Below, piece by piece: positions 25,962-35,154 of a stretch of DNA of 64,000 nucleotides (its first letter is position 1; each line of letters opens with the position of its first letter). A program made the translations under genes and the position numbers. Below the pieces are notes generated by a model, which made no database searches, had not been told where the DNA came from, and saw only the letters and a program-made list of their open reading frames with translations. Source of the stretch: Candidatus Woesearchaeota archaeon CG10_big_fil_rev_8_21_14_0_10_45_16 (lineage in GTDB: Archaea; Nanobdellota; Nanobdellia; Woesearchaeales; GW2011-AR9); NCBI GenBank assembly GCA_002762785.1, contig PCXY01000004.1, positions 1-64,000 of the forward strand, read 5' to 3'.

Positions 25962-28094
25962 ATGGTCCAATTTGGTACAGGGTATTATAATCCGATGGAA
26001 CGCGGTTATGAGGTAGCGACGCATCACGGTCATTCTCATGAAGTACACGAAGGTCCTAAAGCCACCAACGATATTGGGGTCAGCATCGGCGATCTGGGTA
26101 TGAGCCTTGGTCTTGGTCCGGTGCCCAATGTTACAGCCATCGCCTCCAAGCTGAGACCGGGAGCCAAGAAACTGGAATTTGTCTTCACCGGCTCCGGGAA
26201 AGGTTCGGGGCAAGGACAGACGCCGGAGATGTACGGTCTCAAGCAGCGTCAGGCTTTGGTCGAATTAGGAAAAGCCAACCGGGTTGATTTCACCACGCAC
26301 TCTACCGTGGGTGTTTATGGTTTAGCGGGCATGGACCAGCAAGGTAACTTCTCCAAGCAGAGCAAGACCTTCTCGCTGAATGAAGTTAAAAGAGCTATCG
26401 AGTTCGCCGCTGACGTGGCGAAAGGCGGACCGGTCGTAGTCCATACCGGTGAGTTCCAAAGGCCGGTAGCTGATGCTGAATGGAATAAAGATGATAAATG
26501 GAAAGGCAAGTTTGAGATGTATCCCGGGGAAGAAGAAAGGACCTCCTACCGCGTCGTGGACACCAGGACCGGCAGCCTGATCCAGGAAGCGCGTAAGAAC
26601 CGGAAAGTTTCCCGGCCGGTGTGGAACCGTTTCGAGGAAGGCAATGATTTCTGGCAGGAGAAAGGCGGCCAGTCATTTACTGATCCTAAAGGCAATACTG
26701 TAAAACCAGGCGACTATATCGATTACTTCGGCAACAAGATTGATCCGGAAGAAAGGGTTCCAGTGTTTGATTCCAAGAACCAACAGTTTAAGGTTCAACA
26801 GCTGGAATGGACAGATCTGCAGAAAGAAGCGGAAGAGATGACTGATAGGGCCAAAGATGCCTGGCGGGAGTGGAAGAAAGGAAGATTACCCGAAACGAAA
26901 TTTAAAGATTCCTACTGGGTGCGATTTGCTGAGGCTAAGTCTGAAAATGAGATCAAAGTCAAGCCTGAGGAGGCCTATATCATCGCAACGTTAGAGACGC
27001 AAGCGGCCAACAGCCGGGGTTGGGCTGTCTATTACGGCGGTGACTTTGAGGAGTACGTCAAGAACATCAAGAAGTTGGAGAAAGCGAAAGAGTTTTATGA
27101 ACAGATCGAGAGCAGCATGGACGAGAGCGAGAAATGGCGCCTGAAGCAGCAAGCCCGCGACCTCCTTCCGGGACTGGTTCCAGATGATGCGAAATTTCCT
27201 ACTCAGGTCATCAACGATCATATCAAAGAATTTCAAAAACGTCTGCGTTACTCACGGGAAGCGTCCGCTTCGCAGTGGGCGCAGGCTGAAGAAGCGAAAG
27301 AAACTATCCGTAACGTGCAGAGCGCCGACGGCTATGCGTTGAAAGAAGCGTACGATTCTTATGCAAGATTAGCGATGGAAGCGATGCGGCAGACAGATGA
27401 CCTGCAGAAGAAAGGACAGCTTAGGCAAGGCAAACCGTTGCAGGTAGCCATGGAAAATCTGTTCCCGGAGCAGTACGGCGCTCATCCCGATGAGATCATC
27501 GACCTTGTCAAAGGCAGCCGGGAAAAGATGGTCGAATTATTGAAGCAGAACAAGATCTCTGAAGATGAAGCCAAGAAAAGAGCAGAGAGTCACATCACGA
27601 TCACTTTCGACACCGGACATCTTAACATGTGGCGGAAATACTGGAAGGCTGACCCCGGCAAGACCTTGCTGCAGAATGACAATGATTTTAACGACTGGAT
27701 GCTGGAGAAAGTCAAGAAGATGGCCCCTTATATCGGCCACGTCCACCTCGATGACAATTACGGTTATCACGACGATCATCTCGCTCCTGGTGAAGGAAAC
27801 ACGCCGGTGCGGGATATCGTGAAAACACTAAAAGAAAGCGGCTACAAAGGCGAACTGATCGTCGAGCCTGGCGCCGATTATACCACGGATGTGACTGGTT
27901 TCCATTCAGTGATGAAAACCTGGCGTCATTTCGGCATGCCCGTCTATGGCAAAGGTTCCGGGATAAGCCAGGGAAGAGGCTGGGGTCAGGTCGGTTATGG
28001 TTTCTTCGGCCAAAACCAGCCGCCGTACTTCGTCTTCGGCGGTTATTCGCCGTCAGAAGATTGGACCTTATGGAGCGGCGTGCCTCTGGAATAA
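25962..28094 (+). CDS. Xylose isomerase-like/AP-endonuclease-2-like TIM-barrel protein with large insertion
   Basis: 710 aa; ITFDTGHLNMW, IGHVHLDDNYGYHDDHLAPGEGNTPVRDIVKTLKESGYKGELIVEPG at the C-terminus. Confidence 0.75.
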   Translation: MVQFGTGYYNPMERGYEVATHHGHSHEVHEGPKATNDIGVSIGDLGMSLGLGPVPNVTAIASKLRPGAKKLEFVFTGSGKGSGQGQTPEMYGLKQRQALVELGKANRVDFTTHSTVGVYGLAGMDQQGNFSKQSKTFSLNEVKRAIEFAADVAKGGPVVVHTGEFQRPVADAEWNKDDKWKGKFEMYPGEEERTSYRVVDTRTGSLIQEARKNRKVSRPVWNRFEEGNDFWQEKGGQSFTDPKGNTVKPGDYIDYFGNKIDPEERVPVFDSKNQQFKVQQLEWTDLQKEAEEMTDRAKDAWREWKKGRLPETKFKDSYWVRFAEAKSENEIKVKPEEAYIIATLETQAANSRGWAVYYGGDFEEYVKNIKKLEKAKEFYEQIESSMDESEKWRLKQQARDLLPGLVPDDAKFPTQVINDHIKEFQKRLRYSREASASQWAQAEEAKETIRNVQSADGYALKEAYDSYARLAMEAMRQTDDLQKKGQLRQGKPLQVAMENLFPEQYGAHPDEIIDLVKGSREKMVELLKQNKISEDEAKKRAESHITITFDTGHLNMWRKYWKADPGKTLLQNDNDFNDWMLEKVKKMAPYIGHVHLDDNYGYHDDHLAPGEGNTPVRDIVKTLKESGYKGELIVEPGADYTTDVTGFHSVMKTWRHFGMPVYGKGSGISQGRGWGQVGYGFFGQNQPPYFVFGGYSPSEDWTLWSGVPLE

Positions 28095-28109
28095 GTTTTT
28101 AGTAAGTTT

Positions 28110-28320
28110 CATTCTTCGTGAGCAATGCCGGCTCGCTCTTTGGTTGAAGCGATCAGAATGTGGGATCCCTCGAGAAATTTCTTTGAGATTTCTGGGGGTT
28201 CCAGAAAGATGGACTCTTTTTCTGAACCTTCCCGTAGGGTGCATCCCCTCCCTCAATAGTTCTCACAGACGCATTGTACCGCTCACGAATTGGCGATGCT
28301 CACCCATTCAACTTACTATC
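28110..28320. repeat. Second, diverged copy of the structured intergenic repeat
   Basis: CGAGAAATTTCTTTGAGATTTCTGGGGGTTCCAGAAAGATGGACTCTTTTTCTGAACC parallels CGAGAAATCTTAAGATTTCTGGGGGTTCCAAAAATCTTTGATTTTTCAGAGCC of the 22188 copy; GTGAGC/GCTCAC near both ends. Confidence 0.7.
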
Positions 28321-28979
28321 TCTCTAGAATAAGGATGTTTGGCATACAGCTTCTTCAATCTTTTGATGTTTTCTTGCTTTTGGGTCTCGAACAGTTTCTT
28401 GGCCCCTTTAGTCAGCCAGCGATGCTTCTCTTCCAGGAAATCGATCTCGAACGCCAGCCAGCGCCGCTCTTCTTTGGCAAACGGCGCCAGTTCCGATTCA
28501 GGATGAGCTAAAGATTCTTTCTGCAAGTCTTTCATCCAGTCAAAGAAACCTTTCTTGCCGATGGGAGAAAGATCAGCATCCCTCAGGATCTTTTCATGGA
28601 TGGTCTTGGGCTTATTATTAAGGTTGGTGCATAATATGGCTTTTTTGATAAGATTCAGCTGCACCAGGCTGTACGGCAAAGGGCTGCTTTTCATGTACCG
28701 TTCTGCGAAAGCAGCGCCGACGATCTCATTGTTAAGATATTTCTGCGTATAACCGGTGTCATGGAACAAAGCTGCCAGAGTGACGATGATGATCTCCTGT
28801 TCAGACAGCTTCTCTTCTTTGGCGATAGCTTCTGCTGCCGGAACGACGCCTTTGAACGTATGACCTTGGCGGTGGTAGAAGAACGAATCATCTAGCTGGG
28901 CAAGGTATTGTTTGGCTTCTTCCCTAGCTTCCAGGACATGGGATTCTGTGAGGGCTACTTTCTGTCGGAGAATGACCAT
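28308..28979 (-). CDS. HD-domain phosphohydrolase
   Basis: ALFHDTGYTQKYLNNE; FYHRQGHTFKGV. Confidence 0.85.
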   Translation of the reverse strand: MVILRQKVALTESHVLEAREEAKQYLAQLDDSFFYHRQGHTFKGVVPAAEAIAKEEKLSEQEIIIVTLAALFHDTGYTQKYLNNEIVGAAFAERYMKSSPLPYSLVQLNLIKKAILCTNLNNKPKTIHEKILRDADLSPIGKKGFFDWMKDLQKESLAHPESELAPFAKEERRWLAFEIDFLEEKHRWLTKGAKKLFETQKQENIKRLKKLYAKHPYSREIVS

Positions 28980-29037
28980 GTCTGTTCATGGGGAAATATG
29001 GTTTATAAGCATTTGTTCCCTTGCTGGGGGAGAGAAT

Positions 29038-29592
29038 CTAAGATAGATCTGGAAGTAGATGTGGATTTCTGGCTAGAAGCCTTTCTTGCAGTGTTTCTGG
29101 CTGATCAGGACCATGAGAGTTATAGTGTATTAACTTAAACCGGTCAAATTTCGGCCAATACATTAAAGTCAGATCATACGCCGTTGTTCCGTTAGATATG
29201 CTTAAATCAGAGTTAAGAGGAAGCTTTCCAGTCTGATCAACAAGAACACCATTGTTAAGGCGGTCAAAAATATCTTCCAGCATTCGCAGGTGTTCCTCTA
29301 TGATTGAGGGATCGTAGCTACCATCGATTAATGGTCTTACTTCTTCTAGAGATGGTAATGTTCCGCGTTCCTCATACCGGCATTTGTCCAAAAGAACGAC
29401 CGCTTTACCAGCAAATTTTTGGTATCTTAAGAGCGGTTTAGAGGGAGTAGGCTCTATCTCTCCTTTATGTTCAAGAATATCAGCGATAGATGTAGCATGA
29501 TACGTATTAGGATAGAAATACTTTACTTTTAACCGCATATGCAGGGGTAGACCGGCAACTTTGTCACTCAAGCTTATCATTTTTCTCGTCAA
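29038..29592 (-). CDS. Hypothetical protein
   Basis: 184-aa ORF with plausible composition. Confidence 0.6.
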   Translation of the reverse strand: MTRKMISLSDKVAGLPLHMRLKVKYFYPNTYHATSIADILEHKGEIEPTPSKPLLRYQKFAGKAVVLLDKCRYEERGTLPSLEEVRPLIDGSYDPSIIEEHLRMLEDIFDRLNNGVLVDQTGKLPLNSDLSISNGTTAYDLTLMYWPKFDRFKLIHYNSHGPDQPETLQERLLARNPHLLPDLS

Positions 29593-29734
29593 CTCCTAAG
29601 TAGGTCCTCTTTTTATACCTTGCTTAAAACAAAAGAAAAAAGCCAGGCAAGCAGGGCAGCCTGGTAATGTCTTAAAGGAGGTGTTTTTGAGGTTTATCTG
29701 CTATAAACCAGATCCTTTATAAATCGGTTATGAT

Positions 29735-29863
29735 ATGCATATTCAGAAAGCTATTTTAGAAGAAAGAACCATAATCTTTTTAAAGGGTCATTCTGATTTG
29801 TTACTTAAGAGTATTAAGAGTATTATCAGCAGCATGACTGCTGGTAGAGAACAGCAACAATAA
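29735..29863 (+). CDS. Possible small ORF (42 aa) preceding a membrane-protein gene
   Basis: MHIQKAILEERTIIFLKGHSDLLLKSIKSIISSMTAGREQQQ; TTTATAAA about 20 bp upstream. Confidence 0.3.
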   Translation: MHIQKAILEERTIIFLKGHSDLLLKSIKSIISSMTAGREQQQ

Positions 29864-29879
29864 ATTGGGGGGTTTTGCC

Positions 29880-30587
29880 ATGTTCCGTTTGTTTACTACG
29901 CCAGTCTGGTTCAACGGCTGGGATGTCATGTTTGATATGGTCAGTTTAGTAGTGGCTTTACTGATTGCGGCCTATAGTTTCCGGCTGTACAGGATCAACA
30001 ATCAGAACAAGTTCGCATACTTCTCATTAGCTTTTGTCATGGTAGCTGTCAGCCTCTTTTCAAAGATATTCACAGACAGCGTCTTATATTACACTCCATT
30101 AAGAGATGTTACGGCAGTTGTCCTGCAGCCGCTGGCTGGTCCGGGACTGCAGTTCTCAGCTTTATTGTATAGAGCAGCGTTTTTCCTACAGATGGCGCCA
30201 TTGCTGGGCGCTTGGCTGCTGATCTTTTTCATCTCACAGAAATCGAGAGACAGGCTGCACCGCTTTTACGAGCTGTCACAGATCGGACTTTTTGTCTATC
30301 TGGTACTGCTGGTCTCGTTTGTCAGCAACTTCCGCTACTTCGTCTTTTACTTGACCAGCGCCGTGCTGCTTGCTTTGATAGTCCTCAACTATTACAAGAA
30401 TTACCTTAATACTGACAAGAACAAGAATGCTAAGATGGTCATGATCTCGTTTGTCTTCATCCTGCTGGCGCAGTTCTTTTTCATCTTCGTGTTCATGGTT
30501 CCGGGATTATATGTCATCGGCGAGCTGCTGATGCTCATCGGCTTCCTGCTGATCCTATATGCATATGGGAGGGTGACCCGAACATGA
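29880..30587 (+). CDS. Multi-TM membrane protein (about 7 TM)
   Basis: Hydrophobic segments throughout; G-rich stretch upstream of ATG 29880. Confidence 0.8.
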   Translation: MFRLFTTPVWFNGWDVMFDMVSLVVALLIAAYSFRLYRINNQNKFAYFSLAFVMVAVSLFSKIFTDSVLYYTPLRDVTAVVLQPLAGPGLQFSALLYRAAFFLQMAPLLGAWLLIFFISQKSRDRLHRFYELSQIGLFVYLVLLVSFVSNFRYFVFYLTSAVLLALIVLNYYKNYLNTDKNKNAKMVMISFVFILLAQFFFIFVFMVPGLYVIGELLMLIGFLLILYAYGRVTRT

Positions 30588-30877
30588 CTGCTTCACGCCG
30601 TTCACGGCTGGAACTCATCTTTGACATCCTGCTGGCTATCCAGAACAAAGGCGGCACGATCAAGCCGACCCACTTGATGTACAAGTCAAACCTTTCTCAC
30701 AAGCTGCTTAACAACTATCTTGACGAACTGATCGAGAAAGAGCTGGTGCAGGTGGAAGAGGTGGAAGCCAAGAAGAAAAGGAAAAGTTCCAAGAAAGTCG
30801 TGATCACTGAAAAAGGTCTTAACTTCTTGTCAGAGTTCAGAAGGATGCGGGAGTTTACCAACGCTTTCGGATTGTAA
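30584..30877 (+). CDS. Winged-helix transcriptional regulator (archaeal HTH_45-like)
   Basis: ILLAIQNKGGTIKPTHLMYKSNLSHKLLNNYLDELIEKELV; 4-bp ATGA overlap with the preceding membrane-protein gene. Confidence 0.85.
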   Translation: MTASRRSRLELIFDILLAIQNKGGTIKPTHLMYKSNLSHKLLNNYLDELIEKELVQVEEVEAKKKRKSSKKVVITEKGLNFLSEFRRMREFTNAFGL

Positions 30878-31045
30878 TTCTCGCTTTGATCTCTTCCTGG
30901 GTATTATAGGCCGCTTGTTGCAGTGATCAATCAACAAGAAGGACCAAAAACCCAATAACGTGCTAATCTATCAACATACACCGCCGTTTGCTGTGGTTTG
31001 GTTTTTGATTAAGCTTTTAAAGTAGTTTCTATTATAGATAAGATC

Positions 31046-31723
31046 ATGCCGCCTAAAAAAAAGAAAATTATCACTGTCGGTGTCGATGAAGCCGGTAGAG
31101 GTCCTGTCCTCGGCCCATTGGTCATGGCAGCGTTAGCTGTCGATGCTGAAGGCATCCAGAAATTAGGATGGATGGGTGTCAAAGACAGCAAATTGCTCAG
31201 TTCTCAAGTTCGTGAAGAACTTTTTGAAAGGATCAGGGAAGTTGTCCATGATTTTAGGGTAGAGATGATCGAACCTGACGCGATAGATCTCTCATTAGCT
31301 GAATCAAACCTTAACTGGCTGGAAGCTGATACTTCAGCAAGACTGGTCTCAGAGATGAAACCAGATGTGATCATCGTCGACTGTCCTAGTGTCAATATTG
31401 AATCATATAGGACTTACTTTCTGAGTAAGCTGCCGCCTAATCTTAAAGAGAAAGCGACGCTGCTGATGGAACATAAAGCTGATCTTAACCATATTCCTGT
31501 TGCAGCCGCTTCTATCATTGCTAAAGTGATTAGAGACAGATATATTGAACATTTAAAGACAGAGATCGGCATAGATTTTGGTTCTGGTTATATGAGCGAT
31601 CCTAAGACTCAAAAATTTCTTAAAGAACATCATGAGGAATATGCACACCTTTTCCGTAGAAGTTGGCGGTCTTATCAAAAAGTAGAAGAAGCTAAGAAAC
31701 AGAAATCATTAGGGGATTTTTAA
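31046..31723 (+). CDS. rnhB: Ribonuclease HII
   Basis: VGVDEAGRGPVLGPLVMAA; VKDSKLLS; AAASIIAKVIRDRYI; GSGYMSDPKT. Confidence 0.95.
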   Translation: MPPKKKKIITVGVDEAGRGPVLGPLVMAALAVDAEGIQKLGWMGVKDSKLLSSQVREELFERIREVVHDFRVEMIEPDAIDLSLAESNLNWLEADTSARLVSEMKPDVIIVDCPSVNIESYRTYFLSKLPPNLKEKATLLMEHKADLNHIPVAAASIIAKVIRDRYIEHLKTEIGIDFGSGYMSDPKTQKFLKEHHEEYAHLFRRSWRSYQKVEEAKKQKSLGDF

Positions 31724-31760
31724 GATAGTTTTTTAAATTCAAGCCACGTTATTTTTTATT

Positions 31761-32564
31761 ATGACGGTGTTTGAAGATGTTACAAAAGAGGATATAGAAA
31801 GATTATTAAAAAAAGGATATTCTATTGAAACTCCAAAAACTATCCACGAAGATTTTCGTCTTCGTAAAGGAACGGTCTCTTTGGTATATTACACTTCTGG
31901 GAAATTGTTATTGCAAGGTAAAGACGCTGATGACGTTGCCGAGGAATTAAAAAGTCTGGGCTTTAAAGAGGTTAAGAAAATTACTTTCCGCAAGGAATCA
32001 GGCTGGTTCATCGGCAGCGATGAAACCTTGAAAGGAGATACTTTCGGCGGATTGGTGGTAGCGGCGGTGAAAGCTGATGAAACTATCCGTGAACAGCTGA
32101 AAGAAGCTGGAGCGGCTGACAGCAAGACCTTGCGTGACGCTGAGATCCTGCCCTTAGCCGAGAAGATCAGGAGGATCGCTCCTTGTGAAGTCATCAGTCT
32201 CCTGCCGGAAGAATACAACCGGTTCTCTGGCGTTACCGAAATATTGAACAAGCTTCATGCTGATTCTCGGAAAGATCTCGGTCCGGGCAAACATGTGGTC
32301 GATAAATACCCCGGCTGTTCCGTCGGTGATATCATCGAAGAGAAGGCTGATTCTAAATATGTAGAAGTAGCGGCGGCATCGATACTGGCGAGAGCAGCCG
32401 GCTTGAAGCAGCTGCAATACTTGAGCCAGGAAGCTGGTTTTGAGATCCCTAAAGGATCGACGCATGTGAAAGAAGCCTTGCAGATGCTCAAAGAGAAGAA
32501 GCTGGAACCTCGGCGGTTTGTCAAGCTGCATTTCAGAAATGTGCAGGAGTTTCTCTGTGATTAA
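31761..32564 (+). CDS. Ribonuclease HIII-like protein
   Basis: FIGSDETLKGDTFGGLVVAAV; ADSKTLRD; VEVAAASILARAAGLKQL; N-terminal TBP-like region before the catalytic domain. Confidence 0.85.
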   Translation: MTVFEDVTKEDIERLLKKGYSIETPKTIHEDFRLRKGTVSLVYYTSGKLLLQGKDADDVAEELKSLGFKEVKKITFRKESGWFIGSDETLKGDTFGGLVVAAVKADETIREQLKEAGAADSKTLRDAEILPLAEKIRRIAPCEVISLLPEEYNRFSGVTEILNKLHADSRKDLGPGKHVVDKYPGCSVGDIIEEKADSKYVEVAAASILARAAGLKQLQYLSQEAGFEIPKGSTHVKEALQMLKEKKLEPRRFVKLHFRNVQEFLCD

Positions 32565-32576
32565 AAATCTAAAAGA

Positions 32577-33431
32577 TCACATATACCCCAAACTTCGGAG
32601 TTTCTGCATCATGTGCTCGGTCTCTTTGTCCTGCCTGCGGCCGTCTCGCTCTTTGCTCTTGCTCTGTTTCAGCTCTTCGATGATCTTCTCTACAGTGTCT
32701 GCCTGCGAACTGATAGGTTCGGTGATCGGCTGACAGCCCAGGCTGCGGTATCTCTGGCCGTCTTTCGCAAAATATAAACTGCAGATCGGCAGCTTTTCCT
32801 GTAAAGCGTATTCCCAGATGTCCAGTTCGGTCCAGTGAAGGAGCGGATGGACCCGGACGTGGCTGGTGCCTTCCGTAAATTCTGTCGCATAGACTCCAAA
32901 ACCATCCAGTTCAGCATCCTGTAAAGAGACAAAGTTACTATCTCCCTCTTTGATCTCTTTCTCTTTGACAACATTCCATCCGAAGTTGCTGTCTCTAGGC
33001 GAGAAATAGCGTTCTTTGTTGCGGATGCCGTGCTCATCTCTTCTGATACCCACCAGAACAGCATCAAAACCATGTTTCTCGACGGCTTTCTTCAGCGCTT
33101 TGGTCTTCAGCTCGTCGCAGCAGGTAAACGCATCGTGAGTACTGTAACCGATTCCTCTTTCAAGAGCATCCTCGTTCTTTTCCACGATCAGGTTGAAACC
33201 CCATCCTTTCGCCAAGCGGTCGCGCATCGCATACATCTCCGGAAACTTGAAGGTAGTATCGATATGCACGACTGGAAACGGGATCTCCCCATAGAACGCT
33301 TTCCTGATCAGCCACAATAATGTTGTCGAATCCTTGCCGATGCTCCAGAGGATTGCCGGCTTCTTGAACCGGCTGTACACTTCTCTGATGATAAAGATAC
33401 TTTTTTCCTCAAGATCTTTCAGCGTTGCCAT
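32577..33431 (-). CDS. cysD: Sulfate adenylyltransferase subunit 2-like / PAPS reductase family
   Basis: PAILWSIGKDSTTLLWLIRKAF; FPVVHIDTTFKFPEMY; RSLGCQPITEPI. Confidence 0.88.
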   Translation of the reverse strand: MATLKDLEEKSIFIIREVYSRFKKPAILWSIGKDSTTLLWLIRKAFYGEIPFPVVHIDTTFKFPEMYAMRDRLAKGWGFNLIVEKNEDALERGIGYSTHDAFTCCDELKTKALKKAVEKHGFDAVLVGIRRDEHGIRNKERYFSPRDSNFGWNVVKEKEIKEGDSNFVSLQDAELDGFGVYATEFTEGTSHVRVHPLLHWTELDIWEYALQEKLPICSLYFAKDGQRYRSLGCQPITEPISSQADTVEKIIEELKQSKSKERDGRRQDKETEHMMQKLRSLGYM

Positions 33432-33441
33432 CTTAATTCAC

Positions 33442-35154
33442 TTAATTCAGATATCCTAATGCTTTCAGCGCCCTAAGCTGTTCTTCCGTGTATTCAACCT
33501 CTTCTTTATTCTCTGAAACCTTCTTTTCATTGTATCGATCGATCTCTTTTTCCATGGCGTTCACGCGGTCTTGCATGCTGGGGTCTACATAATGGTTCTC
33601 TAACTCCTGAGGATCAGACTGCAGTCGGAAGTAACCATAGAATGGCTGTAAGCCTTTGTCTAGTTCCGGATATGGTGATCTGATGAGCCCGAAACTCAAG
33701 CAGCGTTGATCTTCCTCACGGCCGCTGATCTTGGAAACTTTGGTGCAAGGCGTATCAGAGACGATCTTCAACGTCTTCTCCTCTTCATCCTCGAAGTTAA
33801 GAGTAAATCCTCCTCCAGAGAACGGCGGTACGATACGGTTAAGGATCATCCGTCCATCCCGGTAGATACTGATATCCTGATTCTTATAGAATGACATGAT
33901 CGGTATGTTTACAGAAGTGCCTTTGAAAGTGATCTCTGTCTCTTTCTCAAACCAAGTATAAGGCAGCAATGTCTTGACATCCGGCTTGTCGATGACTCCA
34001 GTGATAAGCTTATCCTCCGGCGTCTGTACGGAGCTGAAGATATGGCCTCGTAAGTTAAGTTCGGCAAAGCTGGAGTCATGTTTCTCCTTGCTGAGAACAT
34101 TGATGCCGTCTATACCTTCGGGGGGATTGATATCCAGCAGAGGAAGAAGAGTCGGTATCAGGTCGATCTCCCCAACCATCTTATCCACTTCCAGATGCAC
34201 CTTGTTCGGCAGGCGCATGATCCAGGGAACTTTCAGCATCTCGTTGAAAAGGGTTTCACCATGGTGGAAACTGCCATGATCCATAAACTCTTCTCCATGG
34301 TCGGAGACGACGATGATGATGGAGTTTTCATACATCCCTTTTCTCTTCAGGGCAGCCAGGACGTTACCGATCATCTTATCGTTATAAAGGATCTCGTCAT
34401 CATACAATCCCATCATCACCCTGGCGATCTCGGTCTTTTTTTCATAGGTCTCTTCAAAACCAGAGGCATTCAGGGAGAATCCAGAAGCAAAAACATCGTT
34501 GATGAACTTTTCCACGCTGTCATTGTAAGAAAAGAAATTTTTCTCTCTTGGTTCGTAAGGGTAATGGGGATCCATGTAATGAAGATAGATGAATTGTTTG
34601 CTGGTCTTGTTAAGGCTTTCGATGAAAGGGATTATCTCTCCGTTCAGCGTGTCAGAGTAGTCATCCGGGTACGTTTTCTCGATGAAAGTATCATACCCTT
34701 GGTTGAACCCGGCGGTGGTCCCGACGGCGGGATTGGCGATGAAAGCATGAGTATTGAAGCCGTTATCCTGAAGAATTTCTGGCAGCAACAGCTTCTCTTC
34801 CGTCAGCTTTCTTTCGTTGGTATCAGCTTGGTGGTTCTTAGGATAGAGGCCGGTAAAGTAGGTTGCTGTAGCCGGTTTGGTCCAGGAACTCTGGGCGAGA
34901 GCATTCCGGAAAACGATGCCGTTGTCAGCGAGCGCCTGAAGATTAGGGGCAGTATTCCTTTGGTAACCATACATCGGCAGATGATCTGCTCTTAAGGTAT
35001 CTATAAGGATGAAGATGACGTTGCAGTCTGAGCATTCGTATGCTCTTGTCTCTGCTACCGCTCCGCTGGTGAGGTTTTGTCCCGGAAGATGGAACACTAA
35101 TAGTCCTCCGCTGACGAATAATAATAGTAACAACACCCATGACTTCTTTTTCAT
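33442..35154 (-). CDS. Membrane-anchored sulfatase-family protein
   Basis: NVIFILIDTLRADHLPMYGYQRNTAPNLQALADNGIVF; IIVVSDHGEEFMDHGSFHHGETLFNEML. Confidence 0.9.
   Translation of the reverse strand: MKKKSWVLLLLLFVSGGLLVFHLPGQNLTSGAVAETRAYECSDCNVIFILIDTLRADHLPMYGYQRNTAPNLQALADNGIVFRNALAQSSWTKPATATYFTGLYPKNHQADTNERKLTEEKLLLPEILQDNGFNTHAFIANPAVGTTAGFNQGYDTFIEKTYPDDYSDTLNGEIIPFIESLNKTSKQFIYLHYMDPHYPYEPREKNFFSYNDSVEKFINDVFASGFSLNASGFEETYEKKTEIARVMMGLYDDEILYNDKMIGNVLAALKRKGMYENSIIIVVSDHGEEFMDHGSFHHGETLFNEMLKVPWIMRLPNKVHLEVDKMVGEIDLIPTLLPLLDINPPEGIDGINVLSKEKHDSSFAELNLRGHIFSSVQTPEDKLITGVIDKPDVKTLLPYTWFEKETEITFKGTSVNIPIMSFYKNQDISIYRDGRMILNRIVPPFSGGGFTLNFEDEEEKTLKIVSDTPCTKVSKISGREEDQRCLSFGLIRSPYPELDKGLQPFYGYFRLQSDPQELENHYVDPSMQDRVNAMEKEIDRYNEKKVSENKEEVEYTEEQLRALKALGYLN

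Noticed and set aside
34700-34725. GGTTGAACCCGGC string resembling a tRNA T-arm
   Set aside because: Lies within the sulfatase CDS with no matching acceptor or anticodon stems.
34078-34995. Plus-strand 305-aa ORF
   Set aside because: Antisense shadow of the sulfatase gene (33442-35154).
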